From DASZUK01 sp035547695 (GTDB taxonomy: Bacteria; Actinomycetota; Acidimicrobiia; Acidimicrobiales; RAAP-2), in assembly GCA_035547695.1 (NCBI GenBank), contig DASZUK010000037.1, positions 57,257 to 121,256 on the forward strand: 64,000 nucleotides of DNA. The letters are read 5' to 3'. Made by a program: the position numbers and the translations under genes. Position 1 is the first letter of the stretch. Each line of letters begins with the position of its first letter. Below the pieces are notes generated by a model, which ran no database searches, was not told the origin of the DNA, and saw only the letters and a list, made by a program, of their open reading frames with translations. This document shows, piece after piece, positions 17,833-28,729 of the stretch.

Positions 17833-17848
17833 TCTGTCATGTGACAGA
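17833..17848. promoter_or_regulatory. 16 bp inverted repeat covering the start codon of the next gene
   Basis: TCTGTCA-TG-TGACAGA has perfect 7 bp arms and a 2 bp centre. The GTG start at 17841 spans the last base of the centre and the first two bases of the right arm. It also lies 34 bp upstream of the divergent FMN reductase start. It could be an operator blocking initiation or a hairpin in the mRNA. No regulator gene is adjacent. Confidence 0.5.
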
Positions 17849-18290
17849 TCGACAGGCCTGGTCGGAGCGGGGTCGGAAGAGACGGGCCCAGGCGCTCCTC
17901 GCGACGTCTTGTGTCCTCTCCGTGACCGGCGGCGCCATGTATCTGGCGTGGTTCGTTTCGTTGCCCAAATTCGACGATCCGAACTTCTGGGAAGCACTCC
18001 TGGAGGCGAACCCCATGATGGGCTTCGTGCGGCTTTCCATCATGGCCGGGGCCATCTACGTCGTGATCTCCGTCATCGCCTTGACTTCGAGAGGCCAATG
18101 GCTCAGCCGGGCCGGACCGTTCCAAGTCCAAGGCTCGGTCGATGAGCTGTCGGATGCGGCCGTCACGTTACGAGGGCAGTTGGAAGATGCCGGGCGCACG
18201 ATGGGTGACCTAAGGGCAGAGCTCGTGCGGTTGCACATGGAGATGCTACGGGGAGGTAGCATCCTTCATAGAGAGGAGGAGGGCCGATGA
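17841..18290 (+). CDS. two-helix membrane protein, hypothetical
   Basis: 149 residues: a basic N-terminus (ERGRKRRAQ), transmembrane helices at about 19-40 and 61-82, and a cytoplasmic C-terminal segment from about 98 with coiled-coil character (DELSDAAVTLRGQLEDAGRTM). I do not recognise a family. GTG 17841 is chosen because the ATG two bases before it meets an immediate stop and the next in-frame ATG (17937) would cut TM1. Base composition is visibly less GC-rich than the neighbours and includes rare codons, so recent acquisition is possible. Its end overlaps the next gene by four bases (ATGA). Confidence 0.6.
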   Translation: MTDRQAWSERGRKRRAQALLATSCVLSVTGGAMYLAWFVSLPKFDDPNFWEALLEANPMMGFVRLSIMAGAIYVVISVIALTSRGQWLSRAGPFQVQGSVDELSDAAVTLRGQLEDAGRTMGDLRAELVRLHMEMLRGGSILHREEEGR

Positions 18291-18472
18291 CCGGTGGGCA
18301 AGCAGAGAGGGAAAGCAAAGGCGAGCCGGGTACCGCTCATCTCGATGACACCGACCGGGTCCTTCGCGAAGCCGACCGGGTACTTGCCTCGATCCACGAC
18401 ACGTTGAACAGGTCGGGAGAGAAGATCGATGCGGCGATCAAAGTGCTCAGAAGAGCCGGTTATCTCCGGTAG
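18287..18472 (+). CDS. small soluble hypothetical protein
   Basis: 61 residues, polar and mostly helical (DDTDRVLREADRVLASIHDTLNRSGEKIDAAIKVL). No family recognised. The ATG overlaps the stop of the two-helix membrane protein gene, with GAGGAGGGCC upstream, so the two form a coupled pair and probably act together. It shares the low GC content of its partner. It converges on gltD, with 22 nt between the stops. Confidence 0.6.
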   Translation: MTGGQAERESKGEPGTAHLDDTDRVLREADRVLASIHDTLNRSGEKIDAAIKVLRRAGYLR

Positions 18473-18494
18473 CTCGGTCGGTCGCTGATCCGGG

Positions 18495-19986
<1,492 letters not shown>

Positions 19987-19994
<8 letters not shown>

Positions 19995-22900
19995 GCGCCG
20001 CCGCCATGACCGCCTCGTCCACCGACCGCCCCTCCTCCTTGGCCGCCACGGTGGCCTCCAGCACCCGCCGGTAGTCCCGGGGCATCACCTTGACGAACTC
20101 GTGCACCGACCGCTGCCAGTTGGCCAGCAGCCGGCCGGCCAGCACCGAACCGGTCATGGCCTCGTGGGCTTCGACCAGCTCCCCCAGCCGGGACCGGTCG
20201 TCCGGGCTCAGCGGCTCCACGTCCACCATCTCGGGGTTGAACCGCCGGTCGAAGGCCCGGTCGGGGTCGTAGACGTAGGCCACCCCGCCGGACATGCCGG
20301 CCCCGAAGTTCCGGCCGGTCGGCCCCAGCACCACCACGGTGCCGCCGGTCATGTACTCGCAGCCGTGGTCCCCGACCCCTTCCACCACCGCGGTGGCCCC
20401 GGAGTTACGGACGCAGAACCGCTCGCCGACCTGGCCGCGGATGAACACCTCCCCGGCGGTGGCCCCGTACAGGATGACGTTGCCGGCGATGATCTGGTCC
20501 TCGGCCACGAACGGCGACGCCTCCGGCGGGCGCAGCACCAACCGGCCGCCGGACAGCCCCTTGCCGAAGTAGTCGTTGGCGTCCCCGTACAGCCGCATGG
20601 TGACGCCCCGGGGGACGAAGGCCCCGAAGCTCTGCCCGGCGGACCCCCGGAAGGTCAGGTCGATGGTGCCGTCCGGCAGCCCGGCCCCGCCGTGCCGGCG
20701 GCTGATCTCGGACCCGAGCAGGGTGCCGACGGTGCGGTCGACGTTGTGGATGGCCAGGTCCACCGCCACCGGGGTGCCGTCGTCGATGGCCGACTGGCAG
20801 GCCTCCAGGAACTCGTGGTCGAGGGCCCTCTCCAGGCCGTGGTCCTGCTCCCTGGTGCAGTAGGTGGCGGTGCCGTACGGCGAGTCCGGCACCGTCAGGA
20901 TCGGGCTCAGGTCGAGGCCGGCGGCCTTCCAGTGGTCGACGGCCCCGGCGGTGTCCAGCAGGTCCACCCGGCCGATGGCCTCCTCGACGGACCGCAGCCC
21001 CAGCGCGGCCAGGTGCTCGCGGACCTCCTCGGCGACGTACTCGAAGAAGGTCTCCACGAACTCCGGCTTGCCGTTGAACCGCTTGCGCAGCTCCGGGTTT
21101 TGGGTGGCGATGCCCACCGGGCAGGTGTCCAGGTGGCACACCCGCATCATGATGCACCCGGACACCACCAGCGGGGCGCTGGCGAACCCGTACTCCTCGG
21201 CGCCGAGCAGCGCCCCGACCACGACGTCGCGGCCGGTCTTCATCTGGCCGTCCACCTGCACCACGATGCGGTCCCGCAGGCCGTTGGCCATCAGGGTCTG
21301 CTGGGTCTCGGCCAGCCCCAGCTCCCAGGGGATGCCGGCGTGCTTCAACGACGTCAGCGGGGCCGCCCCGGTGCCGCCGTCGTGGCCGGAGATCAGCACC
21401 ACGTCGGAGTGGGCCTTGGCCACCCCGGCCGCCACCGTGCCGACCCCGACCTCGGCCACCAGCTTCACGTGGATCCGGGCCCGCGGGTTGGCGGACTTCA
21501 AGTCGTGGATGAGCTGGGCGATGTCCTCGATGGAGTAGATGTCGTGGTGCGGCGGCGGCGAGATCAGCCCCACCCCCGGGGTGGAGAACCGGGTGCGGGC
21601 GATCCAGGGGTACACCTTGTGGCCGGGAAGCTGCCCCCCCTCCCCCGGCTTGGCCCCCTGGGAGATCTTGATCTGGATGTCGTCGGCGTTCACCAGGTAC
21701 TCCGCCGTCACCCCGAACCGGCCGGACGCCACCTGCTTGATGGCACTCCGTCGCAGGTCCCCGTTGCCGTCCGGTCGGAACCGGGCGGGGTCCTCCCCAC
21801 CCTCCCCGGTGTTGGACCGGCCCCCGATCCGGTTCATGGCGATGGCCAGGGTCTCGTGGGACTCCGCCGAGATGGACCCGTACGACATGGCCCCGGTGGA
21901 GAACCGCTTCATGATCTCGGTGGCCGGCTCCACCTCCTCGATCGGGACCGGGCCGCCGGCCGCCGGCCGCAGGCGGAGCAGTCCCCGCAGGGTGCCCAGC
22001 TTGCCGCTCTGGTCGTCCACCGCCCGGGTGTACTCCTTGAAGATCTCGTACCGCTTCGCCCGGGTGGCGTGCTGCAGCTTGAACACCGTCCTGGGGTTGA
22101 ACAGGTGGTGCTCCCCCTCCCGGCGCCACTGGTACTCGCCGCCCACCTCCAGCTCCCGGTGGGCCCGCTCGGTGGGCCGGTCCAGGTGGGCCAGCCGGTG
22201 CCGGGTGGCCACCTCGGCGGCCAGCACGTCCAGGCCGACCCCGCCGATGCGGCTGGCGGTGCCGGTGAAGTACTCGTCCACCAACTGGTGGTCCAGGCCG
22301 ACCGCCTCGAACACCTGGGCCCCGGTGTAGGAGGCCACGGTGGAGATGCCCATCTTGGACATCACCTTCAGCACCCCCTTGCAGGCGGCCTTGATGTAGT
22401 TCTTGTGGGCCTGCCGCGGCGACACCCCCTCGAGCTGGCCGTGGGCGATCATGTCCTCGATCGACTCCAGGGCCAGGTACGGGTTGACCGCGGCCGCCCC
22501 GAACCCGATCAGCAGGGCCATGTGGTGGACCTCGCGGGCGTCGCCGGACTCCACCACGAGGCCGACCTTGGTGCGGGTCTTCTCCCGGACCAGGTGGTGG
22601 TGGACCGCGGCGGTCAGCAGCAGGGACGGGATGGGGGCCAGCTCGGTGGTGGAGTTGCGGTCCGACAGCACGATCAGGTTGGCCCCGTCCGCGATGGCCG
22701 CGGAGACGTGGGTGCGGACGTTGTCGATGGCCGCCGCCAGCGCCCGCCCCCCCTCCGGGGTGGGATGCCCGGCCTCCCCGGCGGTGGCCACCGGGAACAG
22801 CCCGTCGATGACGAACGCCTTGAACCCCGGGGTCTCCCCGAACTCGTTGACGTACATCAGCTTCGCCAGGTCGTCCCGGTCGATGACCGGCCGGGGCAGC

Positions 22901-24585
22901 ACGATCTGCCGGCAGGACCCTTGGGTGGCCTCCAGCAGGTTGCCCTCCGGCCCCACCGTGGCGGCCAGCGACGTCACTAGCTCCTCCCGGATGGCGTCCA
23001 GCGGCGGGTTGGTCACCTGGGCGAACAATTGGGTGAAGTAGTCGTACAGGAGCCGCGACCGGTCGGACAGGACGGCGATGGCGGTGTCGGACCCCATCGA
23101 CCCGATCGGCTCCGCCCCGGCCTTGGCCATGGGCCCGAGGATGATCCGGAGCTCCTCGGTGGTGTACCCGAACAGCCGCTGGTGGGTGACCACGCTGGCG
23201 TGCTGCGGGGTCAGCATGGACCGTGGCGGCAGGTCGTCCAGGCGGACCTGGTCCTGCTCCAGCCACTCCCCGTAGGGGTGCTGGGCGGCCAGGTGGGCCT
23301 TGATCTCGTCGTCGTCCACGATGCGGCCCTCGGCGGTGTCCACCAGGAACATCCGGCCCGGCTGCAGCCGGCCCTTGCGGACCACGGTGGCCGGGTCCAG
23401 GTCCAGCACGCCGACCTCGCTGGCCAGCACCACCAGACCGTCGTCGGTGACCCAGTACCGGGCCGGGCGCAGGCCGTTGCGGTCCAGCACCGCCCCGATC
23501 ACGGTGCCGTCGGTGAACGCCACCGCCGCCGGGCCGTCCCAGGGCTCCATCAGGGAGGCGTGGTACCGGTAGAACGCCCGCCGGGCCGGGTCCATGGACT
23601 CGTGGTTCTCCCAGGCCTCCGGGATCATCATCAGCACGGCGTGCGGCAGCGACCGGCCGCCCAGGTGCAGCAGCTCCAGCACCTCGTCGAATGACGCCGA
23701 GTCGCTCGCGCCGGGGGTGCAGACCGGGTAGATCCGGGACAGGTCGCCGGGGATCAGCGAGGTGGCCAGCAACGCCTCCCGGGCCCGCATCCAGTTCCGG
23801 TTGCCGGCCAGGGTGTTGATCTCGCCGTTGTGGGCCAGGTACCGGTACGGGTGGGCCAGCGGCCAGCTCGGGAAGGTGTTGGTGGAGAACCGGGAGTGCA
23901 CCAGGGCCAGCCCGCTCTCCACCCGCTCGTCCGACAGCTCCGGGAAGAACTCCCGCAGTTGGAACGACGTCAGCATCCCCTTGTACACGATGGTCCGGGT
24001 GGACAGCGACGGGAAGTACACCCCCTCCACCGCGTGCTCCACCCGCTTGCGCACCACGAAGGCCAGCCGCTCCAGCGCCAGGCCGTCGTCGCCCGAGGGG
24101 GCGCCGGCCAACGGGGTGCCGGGTGCCGCGGCCAGGAAGAGCTGCTCGATCCGGGGCTGGGCCCGCCGGGCCGTCGCGCCCACCGTGCCGGCGTCCACCG
24201 GGGGCGTCCGCCAGCCCAGCACCGCCAGGCCCTCCTCGTCGGCGACGGCCTCCACCTGGGACCGGGCCTTGGCCGCGTCGTCGGCGTCCTGCGGCAGGAA
24301 GGCCAGGCCGGTGGCGTACTCGCCGGCGGCCGGCAGCGGGAACCCGGCCACCTCGGCCAACAGCCGGTGGGGCACCTGGATGAGGATGCCGGCGCCGTCG
24401 CCGGTGGCCACCTCCGCCCCCGACGCCCCGCGGTGGTCCAACCGCTCCAGCACCGTCAGTGCCTGCTGCACGATGCGGTGCGACTTGCGGCCTTCCAGGT
24501 CGGCGACCATGCCGACGCCGCAGGCGTCGTGCTCGTTGGCCGGGTCGTAGAGCCCGCTGGCGGCGGGGGCCGTCAAGGCGTTCAC
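19987..24585 (-). CDS. gltB: glutamate synthase large subunit
   Basis: Nitrogen assimilation: releases ammonia from glutamine in the class II amidotransferase domain and uses it at the FMN/Fe-S domain to aminate 2-oxoglutarate. 1532 residues, full length. The N-terminal nucleophile is expected at Cys22 (HDACGVG) after removal of a short propeptide. A central amidotransferase-linker domain is followed by the FMN domain, with the 3Fe-4S cysteines at about 1144, 1150 and 1155 (CIMMRVCHLDTC). The C-terminal GXGXG-type beta-helix domain closes the protein (GGTVVVLGPTGRNFGAGM). Start GTG 24585 has AAGGGA 5 nt upstream. Confidence 0.97.
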
Positions 24586-24810
24586 AGTCGTCCCTTCTCA
24601 AGTTCCGGGCTGATGGCCGGTCGTTGGCGGCAACCGAGCCTTCTCACGAAATGGAGATCCTGCCGCCCGGGACGACGTTGGCCCTGGAGCAGTCCATTTA
24701 TTCTACACCGCCCGCCACCCGATCCCGCACCCCGGCGCCCGGCGCCGAAATCCGGCGCGGCCCGGGCCGCCGGCCGTCGGGAAGGGTGCCACGACCGCCC
24801 AGGCCAGCCG
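24586..24810. other. divergent intergenic region gltB/thiO
   Basis: No gene. The only AT-rich patch is ATTTATTCTACA around 24696-24707. On the minus strand it gives TAGAAT (24705-24700), a -10-like hexamer about 115 nt before the gltB start, which would imply a sizeable 5' leader. I looked for a TPP riboswitch in front of thiO (THI-box CTGAGA and its partner) and found none. Confidence 0.45.
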
Positions 24811-24816
24811 TAGGAT
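24811..24816 (+). promoter_or_regulatory. candidate -10 box of a leaderless thiO promoter
   Basis: TAGGAT lies 7 nt before the ATG at 24824 and overlaps an in-frame ATG at 24815. The spacing suits a transcript beginning at 24824 and argues against the upstream ATG as the start. Confidence 0.4.
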
Positions 24817-24823
24817 GGCGGGG

Positions 24824-26050
24824 ATGACCGCCGACGTGATCGTGGTGGGCGGCGGGGTCGTCGGCCTGTCGTCGGCCTGGCTGGCCGCCGGGCAGGGGTT
24901 GGCCGTCACCGTCCTCGATCCGGCGCCCGGCCGGGGGGCGTCCTGGGTGGCCGCCGGCATGCTGGCCCCGGTGACCGAGGCCACCTTCGGCGAGGAGGCC
25001 CTGGTCGGCCTGCTGGTGGCCGCCGCCGAGCGGTGGCCGGCCTTCGCCGCCGCCCTGGCCGACGCCACCGGTGCCGACGTCGGCTACCGGCCCTGCGGCA
25101 CCGTCGCCGTCGCCGTCGACGCCGACGACCGGGCCGTCCTGGACCAGATGCTGGCCTTCCAGCAGTCCCTCCGGCTGCCCGCCGAGCGGCTGCTGGCCAG
25201 CGACTGCCGGCGGCTGGTCCCCGCCCTCTCCCCCGGCATCCGCGGCGGGGTCCACGTCCCCGGCGACCACCAGGTGGACAACCGACGGCTGCTGCCCGCC
25301 CTGCTGGCCGCCTGCCGCCGGGCCGGGGTCACCGTCGTCCAGCAGCGCGCCGACGCCGTCGTGGTCGGGCCGGACGGCGCCGCGGCCGGGGTGGAGCTGG
25401 CCGACGGCACCCGGCTGGTCGCCGGCACCGTCCTGGTCGCGCCCGGTGTCGACCTCGGCGGCCTCGGCGGGGTCCCCGACGGGGTGCTGCCCCCGGTGCA
25501 CCCGGTCAAGGGGCACGTCGTCCGCCTCCGCGGCCCCGCCGACCGCCCGCTGCTGGACCGCACCGTGCGCGGCCTGGTCCACGGCCGGCCCTGCTACCTG
25601 GTCCCCCGCGACGACGGCACCGTGGTGGTCGGGGCCACCTCCGAGGACCGCGGGTTCGACCGCACCGTCCAGGCCGGTGCCGTCCACGGCCTCCTCGACG
25701 ACGCCCGCACCCTGGTCCCCGGCATCGACGAGCTCGAACTGGTCGAGGCCCTGGCCGGCCTCCGGCCCGGCTCCCCCGACAACGCCCCGTTCGTCGGCCG
25801 GACCGCCCTGCCCCGCCTGCTGCTGGCCGCCGGGCACTACCGCAACGGCATCCTGCTGGCCCCCCTGACCGCCGACGCCGTCACCGCCCTGCTCGACGGC
25901 CGGCCCGTCCCGCCGGCCCTGGCCCCGTTCGGCCCCGACCGCGCCGTCCCCGGCCGGCCCGTGCCCGTTCCCGACCGCCCCGCTCCCGACCGCCCCGTCC
26001 CCGGCCGGCCCGTCCCCGGCCGGCCCGGCGCCGCCCGGGTGGCTCGGTGA
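24824..26050 (+). CDS. thiO: glycine oxidase ThiO
   Basis: FAD-dependent oxidase that converts glycine to dehydroglycine for the thiazole moiety of thiamine. 408 residues from ATG 24824. The FAD motif VVGGGVVGLSSAW is at 7-19; GASWVAAGMLAPVTE follows, as in ThiO; VDNRRLLPALLAACRRAG is the substrate-domain segment; GHYRNGILLAPLTAD is the conserved C-terminal motif. The last 35 residues are a low-complexity tail of PGRPV/PDRP repeats beyond the normal fold, encoded by repeated CCCCGGCCGGCCCGT-like DNA. The stop overlaps the thiS GTG (GTGA). Confidence 0.92.
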   Translation: MTADVIVVGGGVVGLSSAWLAAGQGLAVTVLDPAPGRGASWVAAGMLAPVTEATFGEEALVGLLVAAAERWPAFAAALADATGADVGYRPCGTVAVAVDADDRAVLDQMLAFQQSLRLPAERLLASDCRRLVPALSPGIRGGVHVPGDHQVDNRRLLPALLAACRRAGVTVVQQRADAVVVGPDGAAAGVELADGTRLVAGTVLVAPGVDLGGLGGVPDGVLPPVHPVKGHVVRLRGPADRPLLDRTVRGLVHGRPCYLVPRDDGTVVVGATSEDRGFDRTVQAGAVHGLLDDARTLVPGIDELELVEALAGLRPGSPDNAPFVGRTALPRLLLAAGHYRNGILLAPLTADAVTALLDGRPVPPALAPFGPDRAVPGRPVPVPDRPAPDRPVPGRPVPGRPGAARVAR

Positions 26051-26247
26051 ACGTCACCGTCAACGGCCGGCCGGCGGACCTGGCGGAGGGCGCCACCGTG
26101 GCCGACGTCGTCGCCACCCTGTGCGACTCCGACCGCGGCGTCGCCGTGGCCGTCGACCGTGAGGTCGTCCCCCGGTCCCGGTGGGCCGCCACCCCCCTCG
26201 CCGCCGGCGCCCTGGTGGAGGTGGTCACCGCCGCCGCCGGCGGCTGA
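26047..26247 (+). CDS. thiS: sulfur carrier protein ThiS
   Basis: Ubiquitin-like carrier that is adenylated and thiocarboxylated at its C-terminal glycine and donates sulfur to thiazole synthase. 66 residues ending in Gly-Gly, with the N-terminal MNVTVNGRPADL beta-strand pair and VAVDREVVPRSRW typical of ThiS. The GTG overlaps the thiO stop, so they are coupled. The usual next gene, thiG, is not here; a patatin-like gene follows. Confidence 0.93.
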   Translation: MNVTVNGRPADLAEGATVADVVATLCDSDRGVAVAVDREVVPRSRWAATPLAAGALVEVVTAAAGG

Positions 26248-26288
26248 GTGTGAAGAGCCGCCGCCGGCTGAGTGTGAAGAGCCGCCGC
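26241..26288. repeat. two perfect 24 bp tandem copies starting at the thiS stop, each able to form a hairpin
   Basis: The unit begins CGGCTGAGTGTGAAGAGCCG and is repeated exactly twice (26241-26264, 26265-26288). The first copy contains the thiS TGA. GGCGGCT (26239-26245) pairs with AGCCGCC (26256-26262) across a 10 nt loop, and the second copy can form a similar stem. There is no U-tract, so factor-independent termination is doubtful, although paired hairpins could stabilise the thiOS mRNA end. Confidence 0.75.
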
Positions 26289-26310
26289 CGGCGGCTAGAA
26301 CTGGCGGGGC

Positions 26311-27678
26311 ATGGGAGCGGGCAAGACGGCGTTCGTGCTGGCCGGCGGAGGGACGAAGGGCGCCTTCGAGGCCGGGGCGGTGCGGTACCTGGTGGAAGAG
26401 GAGACGATCACCCCGGAGGTGATCACGGCGACGTCGGCCGGGTCCATCTGCGCCGCCGTGCTGGCCCAGGCGCGGACCCACCAGGAGCTGGTGGTGCGGG
26501 CCGGCGAGCTCCACGACGACCTGCTGGCCATGACGCACACCGACCTGCTGTTCGGGAAGCAACCGTGGCTGGGGGCGCTGGACGGCACCCCGCTGGGGCG
26601 GGCGGTGGAGCGGTTCGTGCTGGACCGCACCCGGCCGGCGGTCCCGGGCGAGGTCCCGGCTGCGGTGGCGGCCCGGGCGGGACGGCGCCGGCGGCTGCAG
26701 GTGGCCGCCCGGCTCGGCCGTTCCCTCCCCCACCTGCTGCGGGCCGGCCGCCGGTTGCGGAAGGACGCCGGGTCGCTGATGACCCTGGAGCCCCTGGCCA
26801 GGGCCCTGCGGGAGGGCGGGCCGAGCGGCATCCGGCCGGTGGACCCCGCCCTCATCGCCCGGCCGGGGCTGGAGCTGCGGATGGCCGTCGCCGCCCTCGG
26901 CGACGGGGCGCTGCGGTACGTCACCCAGGACGGCCACATCGTGGCCTCCGACGCCGTCACCCCGGTGGCCGGGCCGGTGGACGTCCTGGACGGGGTGCTG
27001 GCCTCGGCCACCGTCCCCCTGCTGTTCCCGCCGCGGCCGCTGGCCGGCGACGTGTACGTGGACGGCGGCGTCGCCAACAACGTCCCGGTGGACGCCGCCG
27101 TGCGGCTGGGCGCCACCCGGGTGTTCGCCATCCTGGCGGTCCCCCTGGCCCAACCCCGGGACCACCGGGACTACACCAGGGCGCCCGCCCCGTTGGTGTT
27201 CCTGCGGGCGGCCGGCGGGGTGGCGTTCGTGGAGCGGCAGCTCGCCAACCTCAACCCGCCCCTCCCCGACGGCACCACCGTGACCGTCATCGACCCGGTG
27301 GTGGACGTGGTGGGCCCGTTCGAGGTGTCCCAGGGGCTGATGCTGCTGGACATGGACTACGGCTGGATGCGGGCCGCCGACGTGCTGGCGGAGGTGGGCG
27401 ACGACGTCCGGCGACAGGCCTTCTCGGCCACCGACGCGGTGGTGGTGGCCCGCACCCGGGCCTGGCACCGTGAGGAGGCCATGTGGGCGGCCGGCCGGGC
27501 GACGGCGGCCGACCGCCGGGCCCTGGCCGGCCTGAAGGGCCAGGTCCGTGACGCGGTGAACGACCGCAAGGGCCTCGGCCTGCCGACGCCGCCGGACCCC
27601 GAGCGGTGGTGGTCCGGGTACGAGGTCCACGCCGGCCCGGCGCCGGCGGACCTGCCGCCGGACCCGCTGGCCGGCTGA
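26311..27678 (+). CDS. patatin-like phospholipase family protein
   Basis: 455 residues. The oxyanion loop is AGGGTKGAFEAGA (11-23). The nucleophile is Ser42 in TATSAGS, where the first Gly of the usual GxSxG is Ala. The Asp of the dyad is in VDGGVANN at about D251. The family hydrolyses acyl esters of lipids; the natural substrate is unknown. A basic helical insertion (AARAGRRRRLQVAARLGRSL) precedes the C-terminal half. TAGAAC 9 nt before the ATG suggests a leaderless promoter, so it need not depend on thiOS. Confidence 0.85.
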   Translation: MGAGKTAFVLAGGGTKGAFEAGAVRYLVEEETITPEVITATSAGSICAAVLAQARTHQELVVRAGELHDDLLAMTHTDLLFGKQPWLGALDGTPLGRAVERFVLDRTRPAVPGEVPAAVAARAGRRRRLQVAARLGRSLPHLLRAGRRLRKDAGSLMTLEPLARALREGGPSGIRPVDPALIARPGLELRMAVAALGDGALRYVTQDGHIVASDAVTPVAGPVDVLDGVLASATVPLLFPPRPLAGDVYVDGGVANNVPVDAAVRLGATRVFAILAVPLAQPRDHRDYTRAPAPLVFLRAAGGVAFVERQLANLNPPLPDGTTVTVIDPVVDVVGPFEVSQGLMLLDMDYGWMRAADVLAEVGDDVRRQAFSATDAVVVARTRAWHREEAMWAAGRATAADRRALAGLKGQVRDAVNDRKGLGLPTPPDPERWWSGYEVHAGPAPADLPPDPLAG

Positions 27679-27721
27679 CGGTCCGGGCCGGCTGTCTGGG
27701 CTGGCGGTCCGGGCCGGCCGT
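27679..27721. repeat. 18 bp imperfect direct repeat between convergent stops
   Basis: CGGTCCGGGCCGGCTGTC at 27679 recurs with one mismatch at 27704 (25 bp period), directly after the patatin stop and 14 bp before the corA stop. No terminator structure with a U-tract is seen. Confidence 0.6.
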
Positions 27722-27734
27722 CCGGGGCTGGCCG

Positions 27735-28718
27735 TCAGGCCGAGGGCCCGCCGAGCCAGCCCCGGCGCCTGGCCAGCCAGAACAGGGCCACCACGGCCAC
27801 CACCTCGGTGCCGATGCCGACCCCCCAGAAGACGGCGGCCCCGCCGAGGTGGTCGACCAGCCACGGAAAGTTCTGGCCGAAGAACCCGGTGAGGAAGGTC
27901 AGGGGGAGGAACACGGTGGCGATGATGGTGAGCTGCTTCATCACCACGTTCAGCCGGTTGGACACCGTGGAGATGTGGGTGTCCATCACCCCGCTCAGCA
28001 GGTCCCGGTAGCTGTCCACCAGGTCGCTGATCCGGATCAGGTGGTCGTAGAGGTCCCGGAAGTACCGGGTGCTCTCGGCGTTCATCCCGGGGATGTCCAC
28101 CACCCCGGACGCCAGCCCGGCGAACATGTCCCGCTGCGGGGTCACCACCTTGCGGATGGCCAGCAGCGACCGCTTCATGGTGAACAGCTCCCCGAGCTGG
28201 TCTTCGGTGGGCTGCTGCAGGATGGCGTCCTCCAGCTCGTCGACCCGGTCGTCGAAGTCGGACAGGACCGGGAAGAAGCTGTCGGTCAGGGAGTCCACGA
28301 TCAGGTAGGTCAGCAGCACCTGGGGCGCCGCGCCGCGGTCCTCCGCCTCCTTCACCCGCCGCCACCGGCCGGTCACCTGCTGGAGGGCCCCGCAGGCCCC
28401 GCGGTGCACCGTGACCAGGAACCGGCCGTCGAAGAGCAGATGGACCTCCGCCGTGCCGGTGGCCCCCTTGGCCGGCGCCCCGTGGGCGACCATGTAGACG
28501 AAGTCGTCGTACAGGTCCACCTTCGGCCGTTGCCCGAACTCCACCGCGTCCTCCACGGCCAATGGGTGGAAGTGGAAGGGGACCAGGAGCTGCTCCAGCT
28601 CGGCGCCGTCGTCCGGGTCGATGTCCACCCAGATGAAGTCGCCGGAGGCCAGGGCGTCGGCGATCTCGTCGGCGGTGGCCGGCGAGGTCTTCCCCTCCCG
28701 GGTGATGGTGGCGGCCAC
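27735..28718 (-). CDS. corA: CorA-family divalent metal transporter, GQN variant
   Basis: Pentameric Mg2+/Co2+-type channel of the inner membrane. 327 residues: an N-terminal cytoplasmic alpha/beta domain, a long stalk helix (about 150-265), then two C-terminal transmembrane helices. The loop signature is FFGQNFPW (G281-N283), where classical CorA has GMN; GxN variants occur in actinobacterial members and in the Zn-exporting ZntB branch, so ion specificity is open. The C-terminus is basic (ARRRGWLGG). GTG 28718 lies 11 nt after the acs stop, on the same strand. Confidence 0.88.
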   Translation of the reverse strand: MAATITREGKTSPATADEIADALASGDFIWVDIDPDDGAELEQLLVPFHFHPLAVEDAVEFGQRPKVDLYDDFVYMVAHGAPAKGATGTAEVHLLFDGRFLVTVHRGACGALQQVTGRWRRVKEAEDRGAAPQVLLTYLIVDSLTDSFFPVLSDFDDRVDELEDAILQQPTEDQLGELFTMKRSLLAIRKVVTPQRDMFAGLASGVVDIPGMNAESTRYFRDLYDHLIRISDLVDSYRDLLSGVMDTHISTVSNRLNVVMKQLTIIATVFLPLTFLTGFFGQNFPWLVDHLGGAAVFWGVGIGTEVVAVVALFWLARRRGWLGGPSA

Positions 28719-28729
28719 GGCGGTGCGGG

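Noticed and set aside
24586..24823. TPP riboswitch in front of thiO
   Set aside because: The conserved THI-box sequences are absent and a leaderless start for thiO leaves no room for a leader.
26047..27678. thiO-thiS-patatin as one functional operon for thiamine
   Set aside because: The patatin gene has its own promoter-like box and is separated by the hairpin repeats, and patatins have no role in thiamine synthesis.
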